A DNA stretch of 54,759 nucleotides from Gracilaria domingensis (lineage: Eukaryota > Rhodophyta > Florideophyceae > Gracilariales > Gracilariaceae). The notes beneath the pieces are model-generated. The model was not told the DNA's origin. It saw only the letters and a list, made by a program, of their open reading frames with translations, and did no database searches. Positions 1-10,474 of the stretch are shown piece after piece. The stretch is from positions 89,245 to 144,003 of the forward strand of contig VCMS01000230.1 of assembly GCA_022539475.1 (NCBI GenBank). The letters run 5' to 3'. A program made the translations under genes and the position numbers. Numbering within the stretch: the first letter of the stretch is position 1; each line of letters begins with the position of its first letter.

Positions 1-256
1 GGTCGGAAACACCCAGGTCGGCGTAAACTTTGTAGTTACGTTTCGCCATGACCAGGACTCTATCCGGGAACCGGCTGTTCTTAGACCGTATCCACGGGCG
101 ACGCAAGACACCAAGGTGCTCAGAGTCCACGTCTGTAGTGGCCAGTTTCCTCGAAAGGATTGTGACCGGGGAGCGAGGCTTCTCAGCCTCAGGCGCACTA
201 AACCCCGTCGCTGGGGGCGCCTCTCCATTGCTGGAGGCTCCCTTGCTCAGTTTTTC
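1..256 (-). CDS. LTR retrotransposon pol, 5' end only (window edge)
   Basis: Directly after the gag stop, the -1 frame on the minus strand is open to the window edge (about 85 codons). It begins just upstream of the gag TGA, around the run CAGAAAAACTGA, and has protein-like composition with no stop. This is the place and frame expected for a Gag-Pol -1 fusion, as in many gypsy- and copia-type elements. No protease, reverse transcriptase or integrase motif is reached before the sequence ends, so the family cannot be assigned. Identification rests on position and openness only. Confidence 0.5.
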
Positions 257-2256
257 TGAGCGTCGCCGCCAATCTGCGGGGGTTGCGATTCCGCAGGGGC
301 GGCTACAGTTCCACCATTCGATGGCACCGTTTCCTGGTTCCCAGGCTGAGTCTCCGCCTTCGCACGAAGGTACGATTTGTCGGGAACACGTTCCCGCTCG
401 GCGGGCGTCAACGACTCATACTGAGGCACTATCTTCGCCATATCCCGTATGGGCATTAAGCAATTCGGAGCGATGTGCCCTGGCCTGTAACAGGTATGAC
501 AAATAAGGTGACGAAGAAGATCTGCGTTGGGCGGCCGGCGCTCCTGTCGAGGAGGGTACGGGTCCCTCCATCCAGGGCGTTGGCTTCGATATCCGCCAGA
601 GTGCGGCACGGGCAATGCCGGGACTTGACGTCCGGCGTACAGAGCGGGGTCTCCGTCCACTGTAGACTGCTCCGTCGTCGACGGCAATTCCGAACTCGGC
701 ATTGAACCATCGTCCTGTAACAGGTGCAGGTTATCATAACCCCCTTGAACAGAACCTCGCGAATGAGGCAGTGAGGAGTCTCGGCCTTCTACATGAAGGA
801 GTCGGCGCGTGCGCGTCTTGATACCAGTGCGTGCTCGAGCTGCATCTCCCTCCGCTTGGGCAAATTGAACGAGTTCCAGATAGGTAATCCGGCGTTTGTT
901 CTCCCGATAATGGGCTACCAACGTCCGAATTGATCGGTCCAGTCCATCAACAAACATCGTACACCGCTCAGCTGCGGAGAACACGTTGCCACATCTGTGG
1001 AAAGCCTTATTGAGGCGGGTCGAATAAACGGTTTCCGACTCTTCGGCTCCTTGCTTCGTGTCTCGCAGCGCGAGTATAGCACCTTGTATCGCATTTCCTG
1101 TCGCGTAAGAACGCAGGAGATATTGTACCGCTTCCGGCCAGCACGTAATTCCTCCTTCGGAGGCGCGAGACGACCCACGAACCGAATTGAATTGATCTTC
1201 GGCTACACCCGCCAAAAAGTACGGCAGCGCGATGTAGGCCTGTGCCTCACTCATCCGAAGTACATCGGCTTCCGCTACGAAGCGGCTAAGAAAATCCAAG
1301 ACCAGAATTGGATCTTCCCCAGAGAACTTGTGGGGCTCCAGCGTGAGCTCCATTTGTCGGAGATCGTTTCGTACCTTGCCAGTCCCACGTGGGGTTCTCT
1401 GTGGCGTCGTGTAATCAAGCCGATAATATCGGTAAGATAGTAGCTTCCGATACAGTAAGTTTGTCGGCTTCAACTCTTTCAATCCGAGGTGTCTCCGTCC
1501 TTTCGTACGGCCTCGTGCAACACCAGAGGTGGCTTCAGTAGCCCGCGAACGGGATGCACGATGGCGAGAGCGCTCTTCCGCGCTGTCGGAAGAGTCGGTA
1601 GACGATCCTTTTTGAGGGCCCTCCTCATCAGAAGAGAATGAAGAAGACGAGTCAGACTCAACCTTGACCTTCTTCTTTGCCGGACGATCCCGGAAACGGC
1701 GCGAGTGCTGAGAACCCTCAGAAACCGGGGCTTTCGGCGCAACAGCATCAGATACAATGATTTGCTCGACCGTCTCCAGACGGGTAGCCAGGCGGTCCAG
1801 GCGTGCGGCAGCCTGCTCGTGCAGACCAGCCGACACCTGTCGGTGTTCCATAATCTGGTTGACATCAGACCGTAAAACACGGACGTCGCTCGAAACATCC
1901 CGGACACCGGCTTCATCGAGCCGTTGCCGGAGCTTCGTAATATCCCGGATGAGGCCCACTTGGGAGTTCTGCAGGATGCGAACCTGAGCCTCTAATTCAC
2001 GGAGGGTATACTCGTCGGACCGCGACGACATAACGTCAACCGCTGCGGCAGCATCAGCCGCAGGTGCGGTTTCAGTTGGCCCACGAGTGGGTGGGGTCCC
2101 GTTATCGGAACGGCGGCCCCGGGAAGCCGGTTTCGGGTCGCCATTGCCTGGGACCTCCAGTGCGTCCTTCGGCAACGGAGGCAAACTTGCCGGCAAGCCG
2201 GACGAACCTGGCACAGAAGCGGCACGTGGCGCGCTGCTCCTGCGACGGGACGACAT
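247..2256 (-). CDS. gag: Gag polyprotein of an LTR retrotransposon
   Basis: Intact 669-aa ORF. The C-terminal third carries a CCHC zinc knuckle of the form C-x2-C-x4-H-x4-C (CHTCYRPGHIAPNC), the nucleic-acid-binding hallmark of retroelement nucleocapsids. Before it lies a capsid-like helical region containing LEPHKFSGEDPILVLDF, which resembles the start of retrotransposon gag domains. The N-terminal part is low complexity: a Pro/Ser-rich start, a short coiled-coil-like stretch, then a Lys-rich and Ser/Asp/Glu-rich block (RPAKKKVKVESDSSSS). Gag would assemble the virus-like particle and package element RNA. The intact frame suggests a fairly young insertion. Pol follows in the -1 frame at the left edge, and a probable LTR lies upstream. 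Confidence 0.85.
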   Translation of the reverse strand: MSSRRRSSAPRAASVPGSSGLPASLPPLPKDALEVPGNGDPKPASRGRRSDNGTPPTRGPTETAPAADAAAAVDVMSSRSDEYTLRELEAQVRILQNSQVGLIRDITKLRQRLDEAGVRDVSSDVRVLRSDVNQIMEHRQVSAGLHEQAAARLDRLATRLETVEQIIVSDAVAPKAPVSEGSQHSRRFRDRPAKKKVKVESDSSSSFSSDEEGPQKGSSTDSSDSAEERSRHRASRSRATEATSGVARGRTKGRRHLGLKELKPTNLLYRKLLSYRYYRLDYTTPQRTPRGTGKVRNDLRQMELTLEPHKFSGEDPILVLDFLSRFVAEADVLRMSEAQAYIALPYFLAGVAEDQFNSVRGSSRASEGGITCWPEAVQYLLRSYATGNAIQGAILALRDTKQGAEESETVYSTRLNKAFHRCGNVFSAAERCTMFVDGLDRSIRTLVAHYRENKRRITYLELVQFAQAEGDAARARTGIKTRTRRLLHVEGRDSSLPHSRGSVQGGYDNLHLLQDDGSMPSSELPSTTEQSTVDGDPALYAGRQVPALPVPHSGGYRSQRPGWRDPYPPRQERRPPNADLLRHLICHTCYRPGHIAPNCLMPIRDMAKIVPQYESLTPAERERVPDKSYLRAKAETQPGNQETVPSNGGTVAAPAESQPPQIGGDAQKN

Positions 2257-2402
2257 CGTTCACCGACACAGTCGGCCAATTGGCAACCAAAACAACTTCC
2301 GGAAACGGACAATGAGAGAACCGTAAGAACGGATATTCCCAACTATCTGGGCTCCAAACAAACCAACCAGCTCCAACGATTGTTGGCCAATAAAGCCGAT
2401 TC

Positions 2403-2417
2403 TAGGTCAGGAGACCA
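2403..2417 (-). other. candidate primer binding site
   Basis: Read on the minus strand the segment is TGGTCTCCTGACCTA. It starts with the TGG that pairs with a tRNA 3' CCA and lies 3 nt from a CA that would end the 5' LTR. The tRNA was not identified, so this is inferred from position and the TGG start. Confidence 0.35.
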
Positions 2418-2977
2418 GTTTGTGGTGCAAAACCCTCGACGGGAAAACAACAAACCGCGTCGCGGACGAGCACCTCAGGGTGTTCAGGCCCTGCTCCCTG
2501 TGAAGGGCAGTCGCGCGGCAGAACCCTCCGATAGGGCCAACACGAGCCGGGTGTAAATCCGGGTGGCCCCGATCTGGGCGTGCAGTCGGAGGTAGAAGGG
2601 GTAGAATCGGCGTAGGTATCCGGATGGTTCCGGCGAGCCACAGCGAGTGGGGGTATCCAGCCCAACGGTATGGCACGACAAAAGATCAACAAACGAGCCG
2701 CACTGCGGAGCACTGACTCGCGATAAGCGGGAAAACTCCCGAGACAAATAGAACAAACCTACAATGTAGGGCAGAGTAGCGAAAGCCGTAAGACGGAAAT
2801 GAAAACAATAAAATAGATAAGAAAAGTGCCGTGACGACGGATTAGTACTCCTCAGGGACGGAGGTTGGTTGATCAGCCCGGAATTGCGGCGGTATTCCCC
2901 AGGATGGGGCTGGTGACCGTGCGCAAGCGGCAAGAAGATCAGAGCCAAAGGCCTCGTTGAGGTTTACTTCCCGTACA

Positions 2978-2997
2978 GTGGCGGCAAGTGCCGCCAC
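2978..2997. repeat. perfect hairpin in LTR leader
   Basis: GTGGCGGCAAGTGCCGCCAC is an inverted repeat with 8-bp arms directly downstream of the TATA box. A second GC-rich hairpin (3072-3098; GCCCCCGTGGCA...TGCCACGGGGC type) lies further into U3. Both could structure the transcript start or bind a dimeric factor. Confidence 0.5.
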
Positions 2998-3005
2998 TTA
3001 TATAC
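2997..3005 (-). promoter_or_regulatory. TATA box of the LTR promoter
   Basis: Minus-strand GTATATAAG lies about 740 bp upstream of the gag start, inside the putative LTR, and matches the TATA consensus. A perfect hairpin (2978-2997) begins immediately downstream. Confidence 0.45.
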
Positions 3006-3257
3006 GGCACTTGAAAATATCAATTAAAACATCTAACTATCCGGCGCTGCCGGCCAATACACTACAGGTGTGCCCCCGTGGCATGCTTGCCACGGGGCTC
3101 GCGCGATCGGGCCAACTTGGCACACGTGTGCAGAAATACTACCCTTCCTAGGCATACCCCACATAGGGGCACTACCCCAGTAGCCTCTCATAACCTGAGG
3201 TGTCGAAGCCGGTAACGGATCAACAAACTATGAAAAGCACCTCGGTGCATCCCCACA

Positions 3258-5214
3258 AAGGGCGTTTTGCTCTACAATTTCGCTGGCGTATATAAATTTC
3301 ACGTTACTTTATTGCTCATTGCTGCGCGCTGGCTTTATTGATGCGCTTTATATGTGGTTTGTTGCTTTCTACCTGTAAAAACACGCTATTTCACCCGCTT
3401 TTAGCTTAGAAAATCCGCCGATAGAGCGCTACACAAGCAAGCTGTGGGGGTGTCTTATGAGTACTTCGCGGACTGTATCCTCTCGCTTACGCTTTTCTCT
3501 CGGCAATAGCCTTTTCTGCTTGTAGGCGGCAGGGTTAACTCCAGTTATTCGAGAAACCGCGCGCACACCGCCACCGTCTTGCAAAAGCTGCAGAGCTGCA
3601 GAGCTGCAGTACGGTTGATGGCATCCTGAGACTGCTTGTTAAGACGACTATTGTAGTTGAAGGCTTGTCGCCGCATTAAAAGCGACATACTGAACACATG
3701 CTTAGTATGCCAATCGCAATACGGCGACAACTCTTGTGCAAAACAGTAGTTCAATGCGATCGTATGCACTGTGCAACGATGCGGGCAGTGAGGGTAAGAA
3801 CTACAAAATATCAGGAATGCCGAGAAAGTGCTCTATTACGATTTTATGGATCAGTTGCGCCAGGAGATGTGATGCAAGACTAGGTGCTTGAACTGAAGCG
3901 GTAATTGCTGGAGATTGTTCCAAATAAACCCATGTCCCATAATTGCCTATTCAAAAGGGTAGAGCTAGTTTACAAATTTTTCTTGTTTTGTGTTAACAAC
4001 AAATTGATTTCTGGAACATCAATCGTACATTTTGGCACCTTCTCGAACATATGAATAAGTTCTCAGCATTTGTGTAGCATTCCATTTCAATTATTCGAGA
4101 ACAAGCCTAAGAGTCTTAGGCTCGTTCTAGAAGTTTATAACGCTCGGAAAAGGACAAAAAAAAATATTTTTTGTTCCGTTGTTTCAACCGTAAAACGTGT
4201 TCCATGAGTGTCAGTAAACGACACAAAACGCCACCTCAAATTCCAAACAATGGTGCATTCACGTGTTGCCTTCGCGTCCACCTTTCTTCACAACGACCAA
4301 AGTTTTCACCATGAGCGAACAAAAAAGGTCTCTTTGTTGCACTTTGCTACAGTCATCGACTCTGTTAAACGCTCTTTAATCTTTATGGTTTTGTAACACG
4401 TATCTGCCAGCAAATATCCGGCTCCTCTATTTTATATTCTCGACTGCGAAGAGCTCGTCAATGCAACATCCAAGATAATAAATATTGCGTCCATCGTTCT
4501 CCCTTCAGCATCATTACGGGACGTTGTCAAATACGTACCTCCAAATAATGTACCAGTTTCTTAAAACACAGTTTGAGGCAGTGAGTATCTTCGAAAATAC
4601 AAATTCGCAAATCACATTTTTTGAGAAATAGTAAAAAAGTTCGTATCGACGTTCTGAAAACAACCGCAGCTCAACGCTCAAACCAAACGGTTATGAGCTT
4701 GCACTGCACAACCGAGAACATGCAACTTTCGCTTCGTTCTTGCGTTTGCAAGTTTGGCTTCGTGCAAAATAGATTCGGCTGGAGAGTTGTTGTGGCCAAA
4801 AGAGGTTGGGCTGCGTTTCATGCAGATGGGGGGGACATTCGACTCCAGAATAAAACTTGTGCAGAACATTATATCGCTGCGCATGTTGTTCAACGAGCGA
4901 AGCATGACTGCGAGCTTTGCCACAAAATATACTCTTATCGTGAAGTTATGCAAAATGGAAAATGGGATTTGCATTTTCAGAAGACGCCCAGTATGCAACC
5001 TAGTTCGCGTTAAACTACGGCGCAAGCAAAGAAACACCTGCTTCTTTGGACAAGCAGTACACGTTCAGGTAATGCTGTTCGTTACCCTCCAGCTGAAGCT
5101 AGCTACTTAGATGTTGGATGACCTTACGGCATTGTATTCTCTATTATCTATGCAGGTTTCAAAAAAACGTTTTTGGCCTTATTTAAAAGCCTACCATAGG
5201 TTGCTTTTCCGCAA
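3258..5214. other. AT-rich intergenic stretch, no gene recognised
   Basis: No coding pattern could be supported on either strand. Local structure includes a forward TATATAAA (about 3288-3295), a run of GAGCTGCA repeats near 3590-3609, and a near-palindrome at 4098-4128. The rest looks like decayed sequence. Confidence 0.5.
4098..4128. repeat. near-perfect palindrome
   Basis: Arms of 15 bp around a single central G (core AAGCCTAAGAGTCTTAGG, then CTCGTTC) with one mismatch. It stands alone in an AT-rich gap and may be the terminal part of a small foldback element. Confidence 0.55.
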
Positions 5215-5268
5215 ACTAAATCCGAATGCATCCAAAACGCGACTAAATCCGAATGCATCCAAAACGCG
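5215..5268. repeat. two perfect tandem copies of a 27-bp unit
   Basis: The 27-bp unit at 5215-5241 (starting ACTAAATCCGAATGCATCC) repeats exactly at 5242-5268, just upstream of the Harbinger-like transposase segment. Confidence 0.85.
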
Positions 5269-5310
5269 AATATGTTTTGCGCATTGTGAAAACCACCACT
5301 TCATATTTTT

Positions 5311-5940
5311 ATGGCTGCTCTCGATCACCTTGCTGTAGAAATTAGAAGGCAGATATGTAACAAGGTTCCTGATATGCAGAAGTACATTAATCGAAAAGAA
5401 GTTTTTGCGGTCTGTTTTCAAGCTGCAATCCAAGCTGAGTATCGATTCTGCTTCACATCTGCAAGGCATTCGAAAGGAACGCAGGATTCAACTGCGTTCG
5501 GCGCTACAAAGTTGTACGAGTTTTTGACTAGTTCAGTGCCACCAAAGAAAGCAGCCGTAGTGGCTGATGATGCCTATACGAAGGACAAAGTCATTTTCAC
5601 ACCGTATACTGGCGAATCTTTATCACAGCGAGAAGATGCTTTTAAGACATACCTGTCATTTTGTCGCACAGTGGTGGGGCAAGCGTTTGGAATGATCATC
5701 TGTCGCTTTATTATATTTTGGTCTGCGTTGCGCTATCCACTGCGGAAGGTAAGTTTAAGAGTCATGGTAGCTTGCAAATTGCATAACTACATAATCTGGA
5801 ACAGTGATTCTTCACTCTTCGAGATGATTCCCACGCATGGGGATACTCACATCACTAGGGCACCTTTTGTTGACTTTCAAGATGTTTTGCACATGGAACA
5901 AGAAAGTATGCGAAGGCTCAATCGGAGTCGTGAGTCTTGA
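5311..5940 (+). pseudogene. PIF/Harbinger-like transposase, C-terminal part
   Basis: A 209-aa ORF resembles the second half of DDE_Tnp_4/HARBI1-type transposases. It has a possible psGs-hD-like segment, VADDAY (for the family's GDxAY), a TPYTGESLSQREDAFKTYLS segment (family: TPY...FN..LS..R), VVGQAFGMIICRF (family: VVExAFGxLKxRF) and the closing VACKLHNYI (family: ACxxLHN). The N-terminal helix-turn-helix and first catalytic Asp are not clearly preserved, and the second D motif is degraded, so it is probably dead. A GTAAGT-like site lies at about 5751 but the frame reads through it. No terminal inverted repeats were located. Confidence 0.7.
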
Positions 5941-6149
5941 ACGCTTCGTGAGGGGGTCTCTGATCAGCTTTAAGCTCTTGGCTTGGTTCGCCGTAGATGT
6001 TTACATGGATGGAAAATTTATGGAGGTGTAACATAAACGATAACAGCCGTCCGTTTCGCCCTAGTGCTCAATCCGCATCTTGGTGATCTTCTGCAGAACG
6101 GCATTGAGGCGCTAATGTGATTCTCTTTCTTGCAGATTGTGAGCTGCAG

Positions 6150-6742
6150 CTACTTGATGAGCACCTTTCTCCATTTGTCATTGAAAAACTCGAGTTTTCG
6201 AACCCTATCTAAGTATGAGCTAAAGGTTTCAGGGGTCGAAAAGTCCTTAACGAGGCTTTGGTGAGAAGATGAATGTTGGGACTCAATTTTTTTTATCATG
6301 TTATACTCTTTCACACTTTCTCCAAGAGTCATTTGGCGAGAAGTGCACTGCTCCAAGGCAATTTTGGATGACGTTGTTAGGTTTTCAACTCGTGGTTCAA
6401 CTGAGGATGTTCTACGAAACACTGGTACATCCTCATCACCAAAGTCCTGGAAGAAGCGGTAACTTCATCCTTAACAGATCTTTCCAGGCAATGAGTGTGC
6501 GGCGTCGGCTCACATCGTTCAGAATTGAGCACAGGGCAATCTCCTTCTCCATATGAGAAGAGCGCTATATCTTCCTCGCAATCATTTCGATTCGTCGCCT
6601 TGCAAACTTCCTCTTCATCTTCTTGAGCATCCAGGTTCACTTGTCGTTCGGCACCGGTTTCACGTGGCGTGACTTCTTCGTTGCAATCCATTTCGTTCCT
6701 TTTTCTTGGATGCAAAACGGCCAAGTACCGTAACATGTTCAA
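6150..6742 (-). pseudogene. hypothetical acidic protein, split by one frameshift
   Basis: Two overlapping minus-strand frames (6742-6377 and 6422-6150) read as one protein if joined near 6400-6420. An acidic, Cys-containing first half (CNEEVTPRETGAERQVNLD) is followed by a helical basic tail ending KLEFFNDKWRKVLIK. It converges on the Harbinger-like remnant and could be that element's second protein, but no Myb or SANT signature was recognised. An intron instead of a frameshift is possible. Confidence 0.35.
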
Positions 6743-7199
6743 ATTGCTTCCAAACCGTCGATGAAATATTCAACACGTGAACATGATATAACGTGATTAG
6801 CCCAATGGAGGCACATATCCGCGGTTTTTGATTAATAGTGCAGTTTTCGGACTCCCCAGAAGATTGCTATGCCTGCGGAACGGCAAATAATTCAGATAAG
6901 GTGAGAAGGGAGAGGAAAGAAGAAATTCGGTTAAAGAATCCATTTTTGTTTCGAAGCCAGTGATGACTTCTCTCGTTCGAAAGGAAAGACGTTGCCCTAC
7001 ATTCTCGAATGATATAATTCGTCATCAGCATCGATACTGATGAGGCTGGTATCTTTTTCTCGTGTCCCATTCATTTGGGCTACACCGCACTGGATCCGCA
7101 ATCGCCGCGGTTTTCATGCTAATTGGCCCAGATTACTGTTTCCTCCGTGCTCAAGTCGGCATTATTGTTATAGAAGGGTTCAAAATGCAGCGAAAATGT
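6743..7199. other. no gene recognised
   Basis: Short AT-rich spacer. The small ORFs on both strands lack composition or motif support. Confidence 0.4.
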
Positions 7200-8046
7200 T
7201 CGATTTCCGCTGGTGGAAGGGACCACAATAGCTCCTCCCGAAAGACGCCGAGGAAAGATGTCAGCAGATCTCGAACCGCAGATCAAAGCAGACGCACCGC
7301 TCCAGCCTCACGCGCACCACCATCTCCATCAATGCCACAAACAACTGCTGCCCTTCCCGTGCTGATACCGCTCCGACAACGCATATCTCGCAAAACAATG
7401 CGGGACGCTCCATTTCACTGGAAGCGAATGGTGAAACTCTGCATGCACCTGGAGTTCGTGCAAGCTCCTCAGGCGGAAATGTCAGTAGTATCGTTGACGC
7501 AATAACATCAGCATCGGCAAAAAGTGAAAAAAGGGAGAAAATGATGATTGAATCGCTTTCATATTTACGTCAGTCTCTGAAAGATTCAAATGCTGAGAAC
7601 GCTAGGCAGTAAGAACAGCTTTGCATTGAGATGATTCAAATCAAAAATGAAATGAAAGAAATTGTTGAAAAATGCATACAGAATGTTTTCTCGGCAATTA
7701 AACAGTCCAGTAATACAGGCAGTCGGTCAGAAGCGGGGAGACACGGCGAAAGCATTCTTTATGCCGAATACATATATGTAAGTTATCAATTCATCAGTTG
7801 CGACTAGCCATCTCCACCACTAACTGTATGAGGTGTAGGATTACGTGCGCTTTCTGTGTTGCTACGAGTTTATTACTCCAAGCAAAAGAGAACGTCTTCT
7901 CAGTATGGCCTATGACGATGAGTCCGAGACCGATATGCTATACAGCACTGCTATTCGTCAGGCAGCTATTAAGCTTGTTGATAGCGAAAGTGAAAAACGT
8001 CTTTGGCATCAACCGTACCAATCACGAATCAAAAAGAGACCGTGAT
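7200..8046 (+). pseudogene. hypothetical coiled-coil gene with an intron
   Basis: The frame running through about 7340-7760 encodes a Ser/Ala-rich segment and then a coiled-coil-like stretch (KSEKREKMMIESLSYLRQSL...EMIQIKNEMKEIVEKC), interrupted by a single TAA after ENARQ at about 7610. After the intron the frame continues as DYVRFLCCYEFITPSKRERL up to about 8046. The TAA sits where CAA (Gln) would restore the frame, which suggests a C-to-T change. Function unknown. It could be an accessory gene of the neighbouring Harbinger-like element. The start codon is uncertain. Confidence 0.4.
7771..7840 (+). other. spliceosomal intron
   Basis: The donor GTAAGT follows the codons for AEYIY, a CTAAC branch-point-like sequence lies about 20 nt before the acceptor, and the acceptor is GGTGTAG. 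Removal joins two open, compositionally similar frames in phase 0. Exact ends are accurate to a few bases. Confidence 0.6.
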
Positions 8047-9284
8047 GGTCATTGTCGCAGCATAAGCGAGAAGAGGCCAGAGTCGCGCTCACGAAAGCAT
8101 GAGAAGGAATATGGTAAGAGAAATTAGCACCCTGAGCTTCAATATACACTAACCACTCAATCAAAGCTGACTCTTTATCATAGTTTACATCATTCTGCGC
8201 TGCAACTCCGAATTCATGCCCTCCAAATCCCCATTCCACCTTGAAGACAGAGCTACGACAACGCTTTGAAAAGGAAATGGTCCAACATAATACACACAAA
8301 AATGAACCATAGTTTCAAGATGCTTGGATTGCCTTTTGTTTCTCGGCATACGAAGAGGCCTAAGACACGACACATTGCGCGAAAAGAAATTTGTTCAACA
8401 CGCCTTTGTTTGAACTACTTCCAGAGATATCAGTGTGTGAAGTTGAAAGTATTGAAATGAGTGTTTTCTTGGTTTCATTCGTTTTCTTGGAGGTCTGTTG
8501 TTCTATTTGACTTCACTTTTCAAGTTGTTTCTGACTCTAAAATTGTCTTCCGATATTCAGATAACTAAATCGCTGCGAACCAAAGCCAAAATACCGTGTG
8601 GAGGTGGTATGAATAAATCGCACGCAGCAAAATGGGTCAAAGAGGTACTCAAACTCAACAAAAGGTTGAAAAAGATACATTGCAAGCCGAAGAAGGAGTA
8701 TTTACGATGGAAACCGAAGATGCCGTATCGTTTTACTCTGCATTAAGTGATTGCCAAAAAGAGCATATGAGAGCGTTGGCATTGAAGTAGGGCATTGTAT
8801 ATGTTCATTATTGAATCCTTACATTTGTTTCTGGTTTCCTTCACAAATTTTGTTTGTTCATTGGTAAAGAGATGTGTTTAGAACCGAGATGTTCCAGTGG
8901 TAAAATCGCGCAGATCTGCCATCAATAACAGATTGTATGTGGTGATGGCGTGCGAATGTTTATTATAAAGTAAATGATGATATGCCTCAAATATGGGGGT
9001 TGCTATGGAGCGTTATTTTGTGTCTTGAGGACATGTGAGCGCGCACATCGATGCGTGTCGTGTGCACTCCAATGGTATGATTCTCAGATTTGAACAATAT
9101 GGTGCGCTTCGTAGACAACATTTGCTGGTAGAATCGGATGACGTCCATGGAATCGTATCTAGGAGAACAGGACTGAATGTACCAGGGCTTCGTGCGCGAT
9201 GGCGACATCTGTTGACAACTGATACGTGTCTTTTTGGCACATTTGAGCCATTAAATGGCTTCTGGGAACAGCACTACAGTAGCT
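8047..9284. other. no gene recognised
   Basis: AT-rich sequence with only short uncorroborated ORFs (for example a Lys-rich one at 8585-8746). Nothing supports a gene, RNA or element end. Confidence 0.4.
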
Positions 9285-9440
9285 GATGATGACACTACTG
9301 TAATTATTTTTAGCCACCTAATTTGTTTGGCGCATTCGGTGATTTCGTCTCTTTCCCCAGAATTTTCGTCCCGCCGTCCCACTCGTCCGTGAACCTCATC
9401 GAGCCGCGGTGAGCTCACCGAGCCCATCATTACGGTCACC
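9285..9440 (+). repeat. left terminal inverted repeat of element 1
   Basis: Matches the reverse complement of 14578-14732 along its length. It contains GACACTACTG near the outer end and ends ATTACGGTCAC. Confidence 0.8.
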
Positions 9441-10474
9441 GAGCGCATCAAGACTTCGAATCCATCAGATCACCACTCCGCGGTCGTGTTCAAACCGAAA
9501 CCTCGTGTGCCTGCGATTATTTTTCTTGTTAACGCAGTCTCTGCGTCAGTGAGCTGAGAATTTGTGCCTTTCATATTGTTTGCTTTCCTTCGCTGGCGTG
9601 TAACGCAGTAACAAACGCCTATGTCACAACAACCGTATTCATGGAAAACCTTGAGGACAGAACAACTCTATGAAGGTCGAAATAGATTCATATTCACAGT
9701 GGGAACTGAAGCACTTGGTTCCTAACGTTTGAAGCAAGAAAAAGGCAAAAGCGAAAACGAATTTGTGAGACCACTACCGTCGGGTTTGGATACCATACAG
9801 TTAAGTGCATAATGCTCTTTTCATAGCGAAGAAGTGTAGATACGATTTCTTGTTTCTTCTACGTCATAAAGAGTATAGCTATTCTTGGTTGTGAACTTTC
9901 TTCACCTGCGACCTGCCTACTTTGAAGACGCATACAAAGAACTTTCACTTCAGCCTTCTTTAAACGCACACTGCTTTAATGCTTAGGCTTCGGTTCCACC
10001 AGTGCCACGCGCACAACGCCGGTGGGCGTGTGGCACACGGCATGGCAGAGATAGATCGCCTTTTAGACTCGCATCACGGCGTCGGTGCGCCAGCCATTTG
10101 CACACGTGCATGCTTCTCCGATCCATTCTGCGGATCCTTGTGCGTGTTTATCTGGTCCATCTGTCTGCGCGCTTAAATGCAGTTTCATCAATCGATTTTC
10201 CCTTCCATCTCTTTCTTTACTCTTCCTTTCGCCGCACTTCCGACACCCTGCTGTACTTTCTCATGGATGCATTTGCAGCACCGGCTTCCAAATGGAGCCA
10301 AAGAGCGCGTCAATCTTGGTCAAGGTGAAACTCTGCAGCATCTCGGCGCAGACATCGAGGCCCTGGACAGATAGAACCTCTAATTTGGCCTTATCGTAGC
10401 TGCTAGCTTTCTGTCCTCGTGACAAATGGTATACTATACTAAATACGCACTTTGATGTCTTTTTCATCGTTTCT

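Larger units (their letters stand above)
2421..3257 (-). repeat. probable 5' LTR of the retrotransposon
   Basis: The region upstream of gag reads, on the minus strand, from a possible TGTGG start (forward CCACA at about 3253-3257, or alternatively 3159-3163) to a CACA end at 2421. It holds a minus-strand TATA box (GTATATAAG, 2997-3005) at a plausible U3/R border, followed by a 20-nt hairpin. The partner LTR lies outside the window, so the limits are inferred and uncertain by about 100 bp. Confidence 0.4.

Noticed and set aside
4621..5110. Overlapping ORFs on both strands near 4.6-5.1 kb
   Set aside because: No motif, no codon pattern preference, and mutually overlapping in three frames.
8880..8935. 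tRNA-like GTTCCAGTGGTAAAATCG
   Set aside because: No cloverleaf partner for the acceptor or anticodon arms could be built.
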